Shown here: positions 34,518-46,383 of the stretch, one piece after another
How positions within the stretch are numbered: position 1 is the stretch's first letter
How the letters are laid out: the number at the start of each line of letters is the position of its first letter
Origin: Dendrolimus kikuchii
Taxonomy: Eukaryota > Arthropoda > Insecta > Lepidoptera > Lasiocampidae
Direction: 5' to 3'
Length of the DNA: 64,000 nt
NCBI GenBank assembly: GCA_019925095.2
Contig: CM034405.1
Location: forward strand, 14,719,401-14,783,400
Program-made: the position numbers and the translations under genes
The notes under the pieces: model-generated
What the model was told of the DNA's origin: nothing
The model's database searches: none
Seen by the model: only the letters and a program-made list of their open reading frames with translations

Positions 34518-35284
34518 CAGTGCCGTAAATAGGGCGGTGCCACCGGTGCCCAGGCATAGGGCGTAGACTCTGGGGGGCGCAAGAATGGCCAGACCAAGCC
34601 GGACTATCGCTTCCTCGGTTTGCTCCTGATAAATTCCCGCTGTGCCCCCAGTGCTCATGGTACATGCCAGTATCATCAAAAACGTCTGTTAAATTAGACA
34701 AAACATCGCGCTCATTTTTTTTTGGCAGCGCCCGAGCGTATTTGTGTTCTAGTTCTTTAATAAGCTTGTTAAAAAAGGTTTTTGAATACAAGCTTTTCAG
34801 ATCCTGGATATCGTAGCCGCAGAATGCCAGCCAAGACAAGTAAAACGAGCCCAAACACGACGGGTCTATCTTGTTTAGTACAGGAGTTCCTATGGCCACC
34901 TTTCGACTCCATCATCAGATCAGCTCCATGGTACCATATTATTGCATTGTCACGCAATATACATATGCGTGCAAAATTTCAGTTCAATCGGAAACCGGGA
35001 AGTTGGTCAAATTTAACTTGCAAGATTCCACCCGACCTTGCATACATACATACATCCATTGCAAGTTAAATAAAAGCTTGTAAAAAAATAGATTTTTCTT
35101 CCAAAATATTAGATAATTGGTCCAATAACACCAAGATCCTTGTGCGTTATTTTGTCACCTTGAATGAAATAAAGTAGGCCTATACATAGCATTGCTCTAG
35201 CTAGGGTACCTATAATATATAAAAAAACAAAGGCGCAGTTATAGGAGCTCGCATAGGGTGCATAAAAGACTATTTACGGCACTG
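34518..35284. mobile_element. Non-autonomous hAT transposon
   Basis: Perfect 15-bp terminal inverted repeats, CAGTGCCGTAAATAG at 34518-34532 and its complement at 35270-35284, are directly flanked by the 8-bp duplication CTTACAAT (34510-34517 and 35285-35292). An 8-bp duplication with CAGTG ends defines hAT. The minus-strand frame within (34501-34899) may be transposase debris (KELEHKYARALPKKNERDVL), but it is partly composed of another repeat. Confidence 0.9.
34771..35090. repeat. Dispersed repeat nested in hAT, also at 40140-40475
   Basis: About 300 bp including AGCCCAAACACGACGGGTCT, TTGCATTGTCACGCAATATA and TCAATCGGAAACCGGGAAGT. It is flanked by AAGCTTGT-A6-type sequence at both sides. 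Class unknown. Confidence 0.75.
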
Positions 35285-36700
35285 CTTACAATATACGAAT
35301 ACCTATTGAACTTTTAGAATACTTTTCAAGCAAACAGATTAAAGCGAACTATTCCGCTCCAATCTCGGCTAAAGTTAAGTCCTTGATTGACGCCAAATAA
35401 TTGAATTTTTGTGGCAACTCGAAAAGTCACATAATAGTTAAAATTTTCGACATTACCACAAAATTCCTACATAGGAGTAACGTACAAGTATTGTTAATTT
35501 TTGGCGAGAATTTCAATTTGCTGCGCAGTTTTATTTAAAAAAACTTATCTTTTGTAAATATTCGTTTCGTTGGTTTAAAAAAATTCTACAGCTGTAGAAT
35601 ATTGATTGTTTTCAACAAGAATTGTGTTAAAAATCACAACAATGAAATGTTACCATTTCTAGCCGCCACAAGAATTCTAGTGTCGCGTCATTCAAAAAGC
35701 TATTATATGGTATGGCTCAAGCTTCTGCTACATGGATCAAGTTTTCTTTTGTCTACTTGCTTGAAATTTATTCTAAAACTTGAATATTCTTAAGTTTTCG
35801 CGACTTGTATACATAATAAACGTCGGAAAACCCAAATTCAAATAAAATTATCGCGCTTAAAACAGTTAAAACGTAGTTTTATTATGTACGTGAATACTTA
35901 ACACTGACAACACAAACCTTATAAAGTTAGGTATATATAGGTAATCAAATAAATTTGGCAAGTGCGTAACACTCCACAGTGAAGGATTTCATGAAAGTGA
36001 CAAATCTGCACTATTTTCGTTGTCTGTGGAACCGTAAAAAATGTCTAATCGAAAATATCTACCGCACATCTAACAAATTACTTAACGTATCTTGTTCAAA
36101 CCGATTTACGTAGAAAGTATTTTTACGCTCTACCCTGACTCCAAAGTTGTCCACTCCATAGTTTCAAAGTTAGAGGGGGACATTTAAGCTTATTTTAAAC
36201 ATTTATTTTAATTTTGTCTTTCGGCTGTGGAAGCTGTCAATAGCTCATCTTTACTAATGTCTGATCCATAGTTTTTAAGACTACAGCTGTTAGCCGTTCA
36301 AATATAATAGAATTAATTATGTACGATCTAATTAAGAGTGTTTTACACAACTATGTACTGAAAGAAATTTTCCACGGGTTGCTAAATGTACAGCGACCAC
36401 CTCTAATATTTGAATTTTTCACGATTTCACTACATATGGTTTTTTACTATGTAGTGCTATACAGCTTACACATTCCTGTCAAATGTCATTCATGTAAACC
36501 CAAGAGATTTCCAAAAACGAATGCAACATATAAACACGAACGGGACATGATAGAAACAAAGGGGTTCATTATTTGACGAAATGGCTCATCATTATAATAT
36601 TTATCTCTTGTCGATGGAGCCTCCTCCAATCCTCTATTTTCTGGACTAGCTGTTTCACTTTGTACATACAACGCGATATCCATCTTTACATTTTCCTTAA
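35285..36700. other. AT-rich intronic DNA
   Basis: Contains a fragment of the 29378 repeat at about 35805-35885 and weak similarity to 57600-57860 near 35370-35545. No gene. Confidence 0.45.
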
Positions 36701-36995
36701 TTTTTTTAATGCTTGAGTTTATCAGACAGCCAGACGGCCCTCCTGATGGAAAGCGGTTACCATCGCCTATAGACATTTGCAACACCAAAGATGCTACAAA
36801 TGCGCTGCTGCTCTCTTAAAGGAGTCTGGAACCTAGCCACTAATGCCGTAACACAACTCAAGTTTCATGGCGGCATACTCTAGACCAGGGTTGGTAGCCA
36901 CTTAGACGGGTAAATACCCTGGCTGTGGGTTGTTTTGTCGCCTCATACGACAGGCCGCCCGGCCGCAGGAAATTGATTCTTACTCCGATCCTGCA
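36701..36995 (-). mobile_element. Family S retroelement, full copy
   Basis: Poly-T start, GACGGCCCTCCTGATGGAAA, GGCCGCCCGGCCGCAGGAAA; ends CGATCCTGCA. It corresponds to 12337-12652 in reverse. Confidence 0.8.
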
Positions 36996-38029
36996 CCAAT
37001 AAGCATAAGTCAAGGATAAGACAAACACCCCCCTAGGTATTATCTTCCACTTTGTCTCCGATTATTTTACAGAGGAGGGCGTTGTGTCGTAGTAAATGCC
37101 CATTCTTCCTCTCTTTTCATCTGTGGATCATATAATGGTTCGCTTTTTTTTTACTATAGTCAACATTTGTTCATTAGTGTTCTTCTGTTTTCAACTTATT
37201 AATCCGATTAAATATATTGATTTTATATTATTTGTGTTACATTGTCCTCCGTGACTCGAACCGCTGGTCTCAAGCGGAAGAATACCATTGGTCTTAGTGG
37301 CCAGCATTACGCTGAGCCTAGGTCCTATTTTAAAACTTAGGTATATTGTTTCCTTTATTTTGTTTAATTTTTCATAGTGTGTAAATCTGTCATACGTCTC
37401 GAACACCAAATTTTGAACGTCTCCACTCTCCAGCCTTTCTCTGTCCCTTATTATCATCGTCCATCGTTTAAAGCGATACTCCAAATGTAAGTTTTATATA
37501 ATCGTTTTTACAGACTGATGTTTTCGATCGAAATAAGTGTTTTTTACTAATAAAACTCTTCTATGCAATTATTATTCGTGCAATTATATCTGCCTTAGGA
37601 AATTTAATATTAAAGACAAAGGATACCGTCCTTTGTGATTCGAGTTGGTGAGTTGTCACCAGGAAGAGGTCTAACACTTCACGTTTATCATGACTACTTC
37701 TGGTACTTGTATATTATATCTATTAAACAAATCTAAGTTACATTTATAAATAGATTATCATATCGCGTTTGATAATTTTCTAGATGAGTTGTTATAACAG
37801 GTAATGTCAGATCACTATGAGATTTAATTGAAACTCATTGGTGTGTATGATGTTAATCATCGTCATCATACCACATCAGAAAATTATATAAGTATAACCT
37901 GTGCTAGTTTTATTAAAAAATATTTTATAATGGTACCAAAGGCCTAAAACCTTTTGAAATTTCGAATCTCAGTTAGTTGGAGGCGAGTCTCATGGGCGTC
38001 CCCCATTCTTGCGACAATGTGAAAATGTA
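36996..38029. other. AT-rich intronic DNA
   Basis: A tRNA-like minus-strand stretch at about 37248-37323 carries GCGGTTCGAGTCAC, resembling a B box, but no cloverleaf can be formed. Otherwise nothing. Confidence 0.4.
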
Positions 38030-38640
38030 CGAGGTACAAAAACGGCAGTTCCGTTATTTGATAGAATTTTGTTCGTAAAGTAGCCATGAAAGGCATGTAA
38101 GTCAGGAAATATTATTATTATATCTACAGTTTTAATTGTGGAATATTTTGTATTTATTAGTCAGTAACTAGAAAGAAAGAAAGAAAAACTTTATTTGAAG
38201 AAATTGCGACGCAATTACATTCCTTATACATTTTTATACACATAGCATATTTTGAGAATTTGTACGCCGCATTTTCAGCAAACAAGGTTTGCACTCAGCA
38301 TATTGCTGTGTCGGAATAATATCCGACACAACGCTGATTTTCAGTGCAAACCTTCCTTTAGGTGTAAGACCAAAATGACCCAGTTTTGTTAATTAAATAA
38401 TAAATGAGAATAATAATTAATAAAAACTAATTCTACTTATATAATATTTAAATTGTAAAAAAACAAATAAATAAATTTTAATAAAAAACCAACAATAAAT
38501 ACGTTGCTACAAAATTAAAATAAATACTCGCTACATCGATTTACGGATTAGCAAATAATTACTCTCGCAGGATTAAGTACGGCGCTTGAAGCACCGCGTC
38601 TGTGGGACTTTCGTGGTGCGGACTGTAACTGATTTTTTAT
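38030..38640. mobile_element. MITE family A, copy 3, split by insertion
   Basis: The left part (38034-38170, GTTCGTAAAGTAGCCATGAA) and right part (38527-38640, GATTTACGGATTAGCAAATA) align to contiguous bases in 2916-3135. The interval 38171-38526 is an insertion carrying the family G end. Confidence 0.75.
38171..38526 (-). mobile_element. Family G retroelement inserted in MITE
   Basis: GAAAGAAAGAAAGAAAAAC, then TTATTTGAAG and GCACTCAGCATATTGCTGTG, as at 21746-21935, plus about 150 bp of AT-rich DNA. Confidence 0.65.
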
Positions 38641-38684
38641 TACCCTTATTTAGCATTCATAATAATAAGATGACTGACTTAGTT

Positions 38685-39050
38685 TCAACCCCTTACAAAG
38701 TAAGGGATGCATAAATCAGTACACTGATGTGTATCAGATATAGGATGTTTTTGATTGATTGGTGGAACGTGATGGCTCAAATTTAAGCGAAATGCAAAGT
38801 AGATTCGACGCGAATTCCCGGAACAATAACATCTAACACAAGCGTCTTCTAGCTTTCTCTTCCTAGATTGAGGTAGTTTGGGATTTCGAGTGAAATAACA
38901 TGTTGATATTTTAAAGTCTTGGTTGATATGCTCATTAGGATCCCGAAACAAAATGACAAACATGGAACTAACGACTTTCGGCGTATCATTATTTTTGGGC
39001 TCCAATTCTGCTATAACAATAGTGTTATAATGGTCATTCACTGCCGACAT
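38685..39050 (-). other. Unrecognised 121-codon open frame
   Basis: It starts MSAVNDHYNTIVIAELEPKN and includes FRDPNEHINQDFKISTCY and PQSRKRKLEDACVRCYCS. Composition looks more protein-like than neighbouring frames (mixed charge, a basic RKRK stretch, few runs). I know no family for it; it could be a transposon gene relic or chance. No splice or promoter signal assigned. Confidence 0.25.
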
Positions 39051-39289
39051 AATGGAACCATAACAGTTGCTCTTTCATATAAAAGTAATCTTTATACCAA
39101 TTATTTTTAGAAAAAGTGCAAAACTACTCTGTCAGAGAGGCTAAAGCGACTTCTAGCGTCAGTCAACGTTGGACGCCGCATCCAGCGTCGTAAGGACGTT
39201 AAGCCGATGGTCACTCGGGAAATGTATAAACGCTTGTCAGTTTTTGCCTTGCACTTATCTATGTCTGGCCAGTTATTGACTATTCTGGA

Positions 39290-39708
39290 CTATGCATATA
39301 TAAAATTCTAAACATGCGGTGTCTGTATATAGAAGCTATTTAAAACAAAGCAACCGGTATAGACTATATAATCGACAGCAAATTCTTAGACTTAAAATCT
39401 GCGCTACTTTTTATTTTGACAATCTCGCGGAATTTTTCCTGGGAATGATATAAAATGGCCACATTGAAGAATAATTCGAATTCTAATGTGATTTTTTCAC
39501 TAATTAATAGCAAATCTTATGCAATAAAATGTGTAATATTTTTTATCCCGGGAAATTTTCCGGGAGCGGTTTGAAGTTGTTCGGGTGCATAACAATTGGC
39601 TTTTTCCGATACAGTTTTCATTAATACGATAGCTTTTTTAAATGTTGTGATACTTTGTGTCCCAGGAATTTCAAGTCAAGCGAGGACGAAGTCGCGGGCA
39701 TATCCTAG
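39290..39708 (+). mobile_element. Helitron-like element, unexpanded relative of the satellite host
   Basis: CTTAGACTTAAAATCTGCGC, GGAGCGGTTTGAAGTTGTTC with GGGTGCATAA, and GAAGTCGCGGGCATATCCTAG before T align with the flanks of the array at 60731-62100. About 100 bp of unrelated AT-rich DNA takes the place of the satellite. The 5' boundary is approximate. Confidence 0.75.
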
Positions 39709-40139
39709 TAATTCCATATAAAAGTTAACCAGATTAAAACAAAATTGCGCACCATCCCGCTGATGTTTCGAGGTGTTCTTGCAACTATTTGTGCTAATAT
39801 ACAAACATGTCCACAGAATCGCGAACGACTCCCGTGTTCGGTATGGGTGTCTCATATGAAATCAGCCTAACATAACCGGTGCTTTTAAGCTTTACTTACA
39901 ATTTATAAATAAATAATTCCGTAAAGAATTTCTACAAAGAAATTTGTAGGAGAATATTTGATGTCACCCGTGACCAGAAGGCTGGTTCATACTTCGCAAA
40001 GGTATTGCCATCCAGCGCGGCAATGCAGTCAGCCTTCTGGGCAGGCTTTCCTCTGGCAGCGATGGTACATAGTGTCTTTTATTTTTCTATTAATAGATAA
40101 CTCTTTACTGTACACCAAAGCATAGACAAAAAGAAGTAA

Positions 40140-40475
40140 ATAAGCTTTTTTAAAAAGGTTTTTAAATATAAGCTTTTGAGATCCTGGATATTATGTAGCA
40201 GCAGAGTGCTAGCCAAGACAAGTAAAACGAGCCCAAACACGACGGGTCTATCTAGTTTAGTACAGGAGTTCCTGTGACCACCTTCCGACTCCATCATCAG
40301 ATCATCTCCATTGTACATATATATTATTGCATTGTCACGCAATATACATATGCGTGCAAAATTTCAGCTCAATCGGAAACCGGGAAGTTGGTTAAATTTA
40401 ACTTGCAAGATTCCACCCGAACTTACATACATCGATATATCCAGTGCAAGTTAATAGAAAGCTTGCAATAATACA
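40140..40475. repeat. Dispersed repeat, second copy of 34771-35090
   Basis: About 90% similar by eye to the copy nested in the hAT element. Confidence 0.8.
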
Positions 40476-41228
40476 AAAGATACTGTAATGGGTGGCCTTA
40501 TCGCTAAAAAGCAATCTCTTCTAAGCAACCCTTGGTAGAAATTGGTAGACTTTCAATACTGATGGTGGTGCTGGTTCTAAATAAACTAAAACTTTAATAT
40601 CCGCTTCCGCCCCAATAACTCTTTGATACATATTAAGATGATCTAGATTAATTGAGGACATGTATCAAATTTCGAATCAGTGTAACTTATAATCTTTGTC
40701 AAAATGATCAATGACCGTAAACGACCAAAGTCGAATTTTGGATAGCCATTAATGTCATTGTCGATAGGAATTATGTAAATAAACATTGAGTAAGAGCTTG
40801 ACAGTCTGCGCATAACGAAGGGTTCCGTGGAGATGATAATCGTCAACTATTTAGTTTTGGTTATTTAGCTAAAGAATTTTTGAAGTGAAACTTGTTTAGA
40901 ATCGTTGTGGTTTGAAACTCGATGAAAACACATAAATCTATAGGTCTAAGCCTGCGAGAGAATGAGATACGAGTTTTACAATGTGCAGCACAGATTAGAG
41001 AGTCAATTATATCGATGGTTAAACATAGATCCAATGGTGTTTCCACTATGTAACGGTGGCACAAACCCGTACGTCTGGTTGTCTGATGGTAAAATAGGAG
41101 TGGGGTGAATGGATTTAAATCAAAATACCCTATATTTCAAAAATTAATTAACGGCAATATCCTTTTCTTGAGTACTTTCAATGAAATGTTATTTGAAAGT
41201 ATTTTTTATGGTTTTACTATCTTGACAT
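40476..41228. other. AT-rich DNA with one repeat
   Basis: 40935-41035 is the reverse complement of 17170-17275. No gene. Confidence 0.5.
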
Positions 41229-41410
41229 CTTTATATATAAAATTCATCTATTCGTGTGTACGTTACTGAACTCCTGTTGAACGACTAGGCAGATTTTGAT
41301 AAAACATGTTGTGTGTGTTTAATGGGGTCCCGGGATAGTTTACAACTTTCACAATAGGAACCGGTAGGTGGTGCTGCAATTAGGTTTTAAATTAAATTTT
41401 CCACCCCTAC
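41229..41410 (+). mobile_element. Helitron-like 5' fragment
   Basis: TTTATATATAAAATTCATCT, then GGAACCGGTAGGTGGTGCTG, similar to 42485-42693 but without a clear 3' end. Confidence 0.5.
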
Positions 41411-41847
41411 TTAAATTTATAAAATCGTTATCCGTCTGTTATTTTAAGTCGCAATCATTTTTCTATATAATTATGAATGCATATATACCGCTGCACAGTA
41501 CTATAGTAAAATTGCAAAAAACGATTAGGAGAGGCAGCAATAGATATAACTGAGAGTCACACTGAGCGCTGTCTTCATAAATTCCTAGCAATTGGTTTTC
41601 ATTAACATAAAGTGAAACATTATACATACAAACAGTATAAAAAGGTGGAGCATGTGGATCTGCAAAACAGTTTTGTCATTGAATATTTATTCATAAGGTA
41701 TCAGTTTTTATGTAACGAATAACTAGATATAAGTTCCTCGCATAACATGCCGGTTTCCGTAAAACGTGGCCGCACACTGCGAGGAGGGTCATGCATATAA
41801 CATTTTGTATATTATTTAACCAATAAGTTTTTAATTGATATTGTAGC

Positions 41848-42100
41848 AGCGAGACGTAGGTTAAATAATACTTCAGATGTCAGAGGGTAGTATTCACTGT
41901 GCTGATGAGAACTGAAGTGAACTGATTTATTTTGGAAACGGTAACCTTATGTACAAATATTAACAAGTTGTACAGCTAGTACAATACATAGCACAATGTG
42001 TGAGCGGGATGATGATGTGCGAGCAACTATTCATATGGGCGCTCCCGCGTGACCGTTGCCCTAGCCAGTTGCTCACTGTACGCTGCGATGACTGGATGTA
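41848..42100. repeat. Repeat shared, reversed, with 56935-57100
   Basis: GCAGCGAGACGTAGGTTAAA, TAATACTTCAGATGTCAGAG and GAGAACTGAAGTGAACTG recur in reverse complement at 56935-57100. Confidence 0.75.
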
Positions 42101-42296
42101 TGTAGCTCCCATAATATAAACTAAAACATCATACAGAAAGTAGAACATAAAAAGCTGAAACGGGCAGTTATGCAATATAGTATTGTCATTGACATTTATT
42201 TAATATTCCTTATTAGACTAACTTTCCCGTTTCCTCGACAATGGGCACTACCGTGTGTATACCATTTTGTATTTACACAATAAATTAAACAATAAC

Positions 42297-42397
42297 GGCC
42301 TTATTCATATTGAGTTACAGTGTTTTGTAGGCGTTTTAACGGTTCTTAAAGAAGCTTAGAAACTTACTCTAACTCAATTTGAATAACACCGCAAGTT
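42297..42397. mobile_element. Small fold-back MITE
   Basis: CGGCCTTATTCATATTGAGTTA and the complementary TAACTCAATTTGAATAACACCG bound a 100-bp insert. Confidence 0.7.
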
Positions 42398-42484
42398 TTT
42401 AATTGATGTAAACTAAAACAATACAGAAAGTAGAATTAAAAGCTGGAGCAAGCAGTTATTCAATACAGTTCTGTCACTGATATA

Positions 42485-42693
42485 TCTTAATATATATAAA
42501 TCTCGTGTCACAATGTTTGTCCTCAATGGACTCCTAAACTACTTGACCGATTTTAATCAAATTTGCACACCGTGTGCAGTTTGATCAGACTTGAAAGATA
42601 GGATAGTTTTCATTTGGATCCGGTAGGTGGCGCTGGAATCGGGTTCTAAATTTTATTTTTTCAGGGCAGAACAACGTCTGCCCGGGCAGCTAG
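42485..42693 (+). mobile_element. Helitron-like element, 209 bp
   Basis: 5' TC after A; 3' hairpin GGGCAGA-ACAACG-TCTGCCC just before GGGCAGCTAG and T. It sits inside a unit of the decayed array. Confidence 0.8.
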
Positions 42694-43069
42694 TTATTTA
42701 ATAGTTTAATATATTCCTTTCTAAGTAACGAATTATTAGATACCAATTTCCCCAATATCTTACCGGTTTCGTAAAACGGTTGAGCCATGTAAATAACGTT
42801 TTAAATATTACACAAAAAATTATGAATAAGTTTTTAATTGTTATAAACTGAAATATTATACAGAAAGCTGATTAAAAGCTGGAGCGAGGTGCTATGTAAT
42901 GCAGACTTGTCATTGAGATATTATGCCGGTTTTATAATATTATAATATAATAGTAGGTATATATTATACATATACAGTTTTATACTTTTGTAGTGCAACA
43001 AACTGTTCTGTTATTATGTAAATATGTGTTTCTTTAGATCAATAAAATATTTATTATTATTATACTGTA

Positions 43070-43675
43070 TGTCTTTCAAGACTACGGGCCATGAAAATGG
43101 CCCGGACTTTTGGGCGGCTTGCGTGGGGCCATGGGAAGGCCAATACGTAGAGGCCCCTTGACAAATTTAATGTAAATATGGCGTGACACTGACCGGCGAT
43201 TATCCCTGTCCACACCGTATAGTAATGCACCCAAGGACAAGCCCCGGCCAGTGTAGGACTATTGTGGGAAATGAGGATAAAAAGTAAAAAGTGGTGAACT
43301 GCTAATGGTACTAGGGGTCTGGGAATATGGGGACTATGGCGTCTGCCCGTCGCAATGTTCAGGGAACATGGAAAAATGGGCAGACGGTGACTCGCCACTC
43401 CCTGCATGGGCCCCAAAAAATGCCATAAAGACAGGGGCAACATGGGTATGAGTGGCTAAGGGGTGTAGAGAGGTGGGCTGCAGGTTCACCGAAGCTACTT
43501 CCGACGTTAGGCCATTTACCACTTTCACCCCTGGAGCTTGAGTCTTAGCTCTAGCGATCTCCACTCCGTGCCGGCTGGTTAAGGCAAGCACGGAGGCGGG
43601 GGCCTTGCCTTGGCCCCCGGAGTCAGGTAAGAGGTGTCGGTACTCACCTAAGGCTTCGCCACAAAGCCCCCCTGC
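43070..43675 (-). mobile_element. Dispersed repeat family K, copy 2
   Basis: Close relative of 23740-24345. Minus-strand frames reach 127-135 codons (including VLALTSRHGVEIARAKTQAP) but are frameshifted against each other. Confidence 0.75.
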
Positions 43676-44670
43676 GGGATTATTTATTATATTAATAATA
43701 CATATAGATTTGGAATGAGTTTCCAGCTGGGTGCTTAACACAATTGCGTTGCGGTAGATGTTTTTTTTTAAGATTTCATAAGTTTCCTTTGACCCGGCAA
43801 GACGTTGGTAATGCCTCCGATGTTGTTAATGCCCGTAGGCAATAGCAACCTTTATCCAGCAGGCACGCCTGTTTGCTCTACTCCAACTAGTAACAAAGAA
43901 TCTCATTTTAAGTATTGTTTTACAAATCAAGTTCTTTGCGTAACATGCCGGTTTCCGTTAACCCTGCCGCAACATGTGTGGCCGTGTCTCGCAAATTACA
44001 TTTTAAATATTACACAATCAATTTGGAGGTCATTTTTTGGACTACACCGGAACAAACTGTGTCTGACCTTTATTTCGTAACCTAAATAAATTCTGAGATC
44101 AAAATAACATGTTCATATAACATTATCAAGATACCGCACATTGCACGCTTAATAATCAAAGTTGCAAGTGATAACGCTTTGTGTCAATAGAGGTGATAAT
44201 GATAGTGTTTATATTATTAATAATTGAATTGCTAATAATAATTCAGTTCTTCGGCTCGTTTTCTATACGATAATGGTTTTGTTTACTCTGTGCTTCCTAT
44301 TAAATTAACGTAATTATTTCTTGGTGTTTTTGGAGTTTACTCCTACGAATCGATTTTCATATAAGGCGGCATGGAAATTTTATAAGAAGTGAATTAATAC
44401 CATATATTTTGTGACCTATAAATACATGTGTTATAATACTTTTTAATCATTAAGTTTTTTATTTCATGACACAATTTCGAGCTTAAATGCAATTATATAA
44501 GATTTAAAATAATGTCCATCTGTACATATTCAAAGACAATTCTATTTAAGGAGTAAATTCTGCGTTGGAGTTGACACACATTTTTTTTTCTGACTGATAT
44601 CGTAAGGGATAAAATGCGTACCAATAGTGTCACAATGAGGAATGCTGAAGACCCCACGTAGTGGAGAAGA

Positions 44671-45557
44671 CTAATAATAATAAAAGTACGTTTTACATCT
44701 AATTTAGATTAGGCTCCCATAGAGTAGATAAGAACCACAAACAAAAATAAATATTTAACTGCCTTCTTTCTACATCTGGAAGTCGGTCCGATTAAAACAT
44801 AAAAGAACAACAATCAATTTACAAAGTAAGTAATTTTTATGTTTTACTTGACACCGATTTCGAGATGTTGTAGAAAGAAGTCGGTTAAATATTTATTTTT
44901 TGGTTATATATTTTGTTAAAAAAATGTTCTTATTTACTCTATACCTTTGTTCATTTAAATTATTTAGCCTTAATGTTTGTTTATACTTCTTATCTACTCT
45001 ATGGGAGCCTAAGCCTAAAATAAATTTAAAACGTAGTTTCATATAATGTGTGTTTGAAGACCACGGGCCATAAAAATGACCCGGACATTTGGAGAAGGGA
45101 AAGGGTCATGGGAAGTCCAAAACGCGGAAGCCCTTTGACAAATTTAATGTAAATGTGGTGTGACAATGACCGCCGATTATCCCTGTTTAACCCATAATAT
45201 AGCAATGCATCCAAGGACAAGCCTCGGCCAGTGTAGGACTATTGTGGGAAATGAGGACAAAAAGTACCGGGCTATTGGGGTGAACTACTAGTGGTACTAG
45301 GGGTCTGGGAATATGGGGACTATGACGTCTGCCTGTCGCAATGGTCAGGGAACACGGAAAAATGGGCAGACGGTGACTCGCCATGCCTTGCATGGGCCCC
45401 AAAAATGCCATAAGACAGAGGCAACATGGGTGTGAGTGGCTAAGGGGTGTAGAGAGGTGGACTGCAGGTTTACCGAAGCTACTTCTGACGTGATGCCATT
45501 TATCACTTCCACCCCTGGAGGTTGAGCCTTAGCTCGTAAAACGTAGTTTTATTATTG
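44671..45557. mobile_element. Fold-back element with nested family K copy
   Basis: Long arms (about 50 bp, including GGCTCCCATAGAGTAGATAA) face each other at 44682-44733 and 44990-45039, with further inner pairing (AAGTCGGT and TAGAAAGAAG). The right arm is split: AAAACGTAGTTT occurs at 45028-45039 and again at 45538-45549 on either side of a family K copy, after which the arm sequence (TTATTATTG) continues. Confidence 0.8.
45040..45537 (-). mobile_element. Dispersed repeat family K, copy 3
   Basis: Shorter and more decayed than the other copies; bounded by a 12-bp direct repeat, as expected for target-primed insertion. Confidence 0.8.
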
Positions 45558-46244
45558 TTTAATTTGGTTCTACGATTAGGAACATTTCAAAAGAATTCAA
45601 TAATTCCTGTACAAAGAGCAATGTCTTATGGAAATAGAAGTATCGTGCCAAACGTTATGCCGATCAAGATTCAGAATTTTTCGAAGGCGTTGGTCTCCAA
45701 CGCTTAAATAAATTTACGCTAAATTATGTCATTTTAAATTCATGAATGTAATATGAAATTCATTCGAGGTCAAATAATGTTATTGTGTATTTCAATGTTT
45801 GCGGATACAAAGGGCCAAGGACCTACGTGGATGTCATTGTACTTATGGAAAAAAACACTTTCCTTATTTGTAATCAATTAATGCAATTCTCCGTTTTAAT
45901 CGTGATGTGTATAGTTTTTTTTGTAAATTATAATATTCTTCTGCTAGATAAAATCCTTTTTTTATGGCTAAACGTAATTTTTATCTTATCTTTACTAAAT
46001 ATTACGACGTAGCCTATAGAGATTGATATATAATTCAATTCTAACTTAATATTCGACGAAATAAATGATATCTAAGAGTATCCATTAGTACTTTTCTTAG
46101 TCATTGTCTCTAAGGGTGCATTCACATGTTCTCGTATCTTAAACATCACTTAAGTAACTTAATTTACTCCGTTGGCTCAGGAATCCCGGCCTCCGAAACG
46201 AGAGCATGCCACTTTCCTCTATCCTGCACGGTGTCTTGCCAGTT
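45558..46244. repeat. AT-rich DNA with segment homologous to 31950-32290
   Basis: The homologous part is 45990-46155. The 75-codon frame 45785-46012 has no family features. Confidence 0.5.
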
Positions 46245-46383
46245 GGCATTAGTGGTCAGGTTTCAGTCTCCCTTAAGAGAGCAGCAGCGCATTTGTTTGC
46301 AAGTGTCCATAGGCGATGGTAACCACTTTTCATCAGGTGAGCTGTCTGCCTGTCTGCTGAACTCATGCAATAAAAAGAGAAAA
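46245..46383 (+). mobile_element. Family S retroelement, 5'-truncated
   Basis: GGCATTAGTGGTCAGGTTTC to CTGAACTCATGCAATAAAAAG. Confidence 0.75.

Larger units (their letters stand above)
41590..44020. repeat. Decayed tandem array broken up by insertions
   Basis: At least four diverged units share AATAAGTTTTTAATTG, ACAGAAAGTAG, AAAAGCTGGAGC, CATAACATGCCGGTTTCCGT and AAATATTACACAA in that order (unit starts near 41597, 42110, 42396, 42830). Insertions between or within units: 41848-42100, 42297-42397, 42485-42693 and 43070-43675. The unit was about 230 bp. Confidence 0.7.

Noticed and set aside
34501..34899. 132-codon minus frame as a gene
   Set aside because: It runs from inside the hAT end across a second dispersed repeat; at most transposase debris.
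37248..37323. tRNA gene on the minus strand
   Set aside because: It has a B-box-like GGTTCGAGTC but no T-stem or acceptor pairing. At best the head of an old tRNA-derived SINE.
43060..43741. Two minus-strand frames (127 and 135 codons) as host genes
   Set aside because: They belong to repeat family K, present three times in the window with frameshifts between copies.
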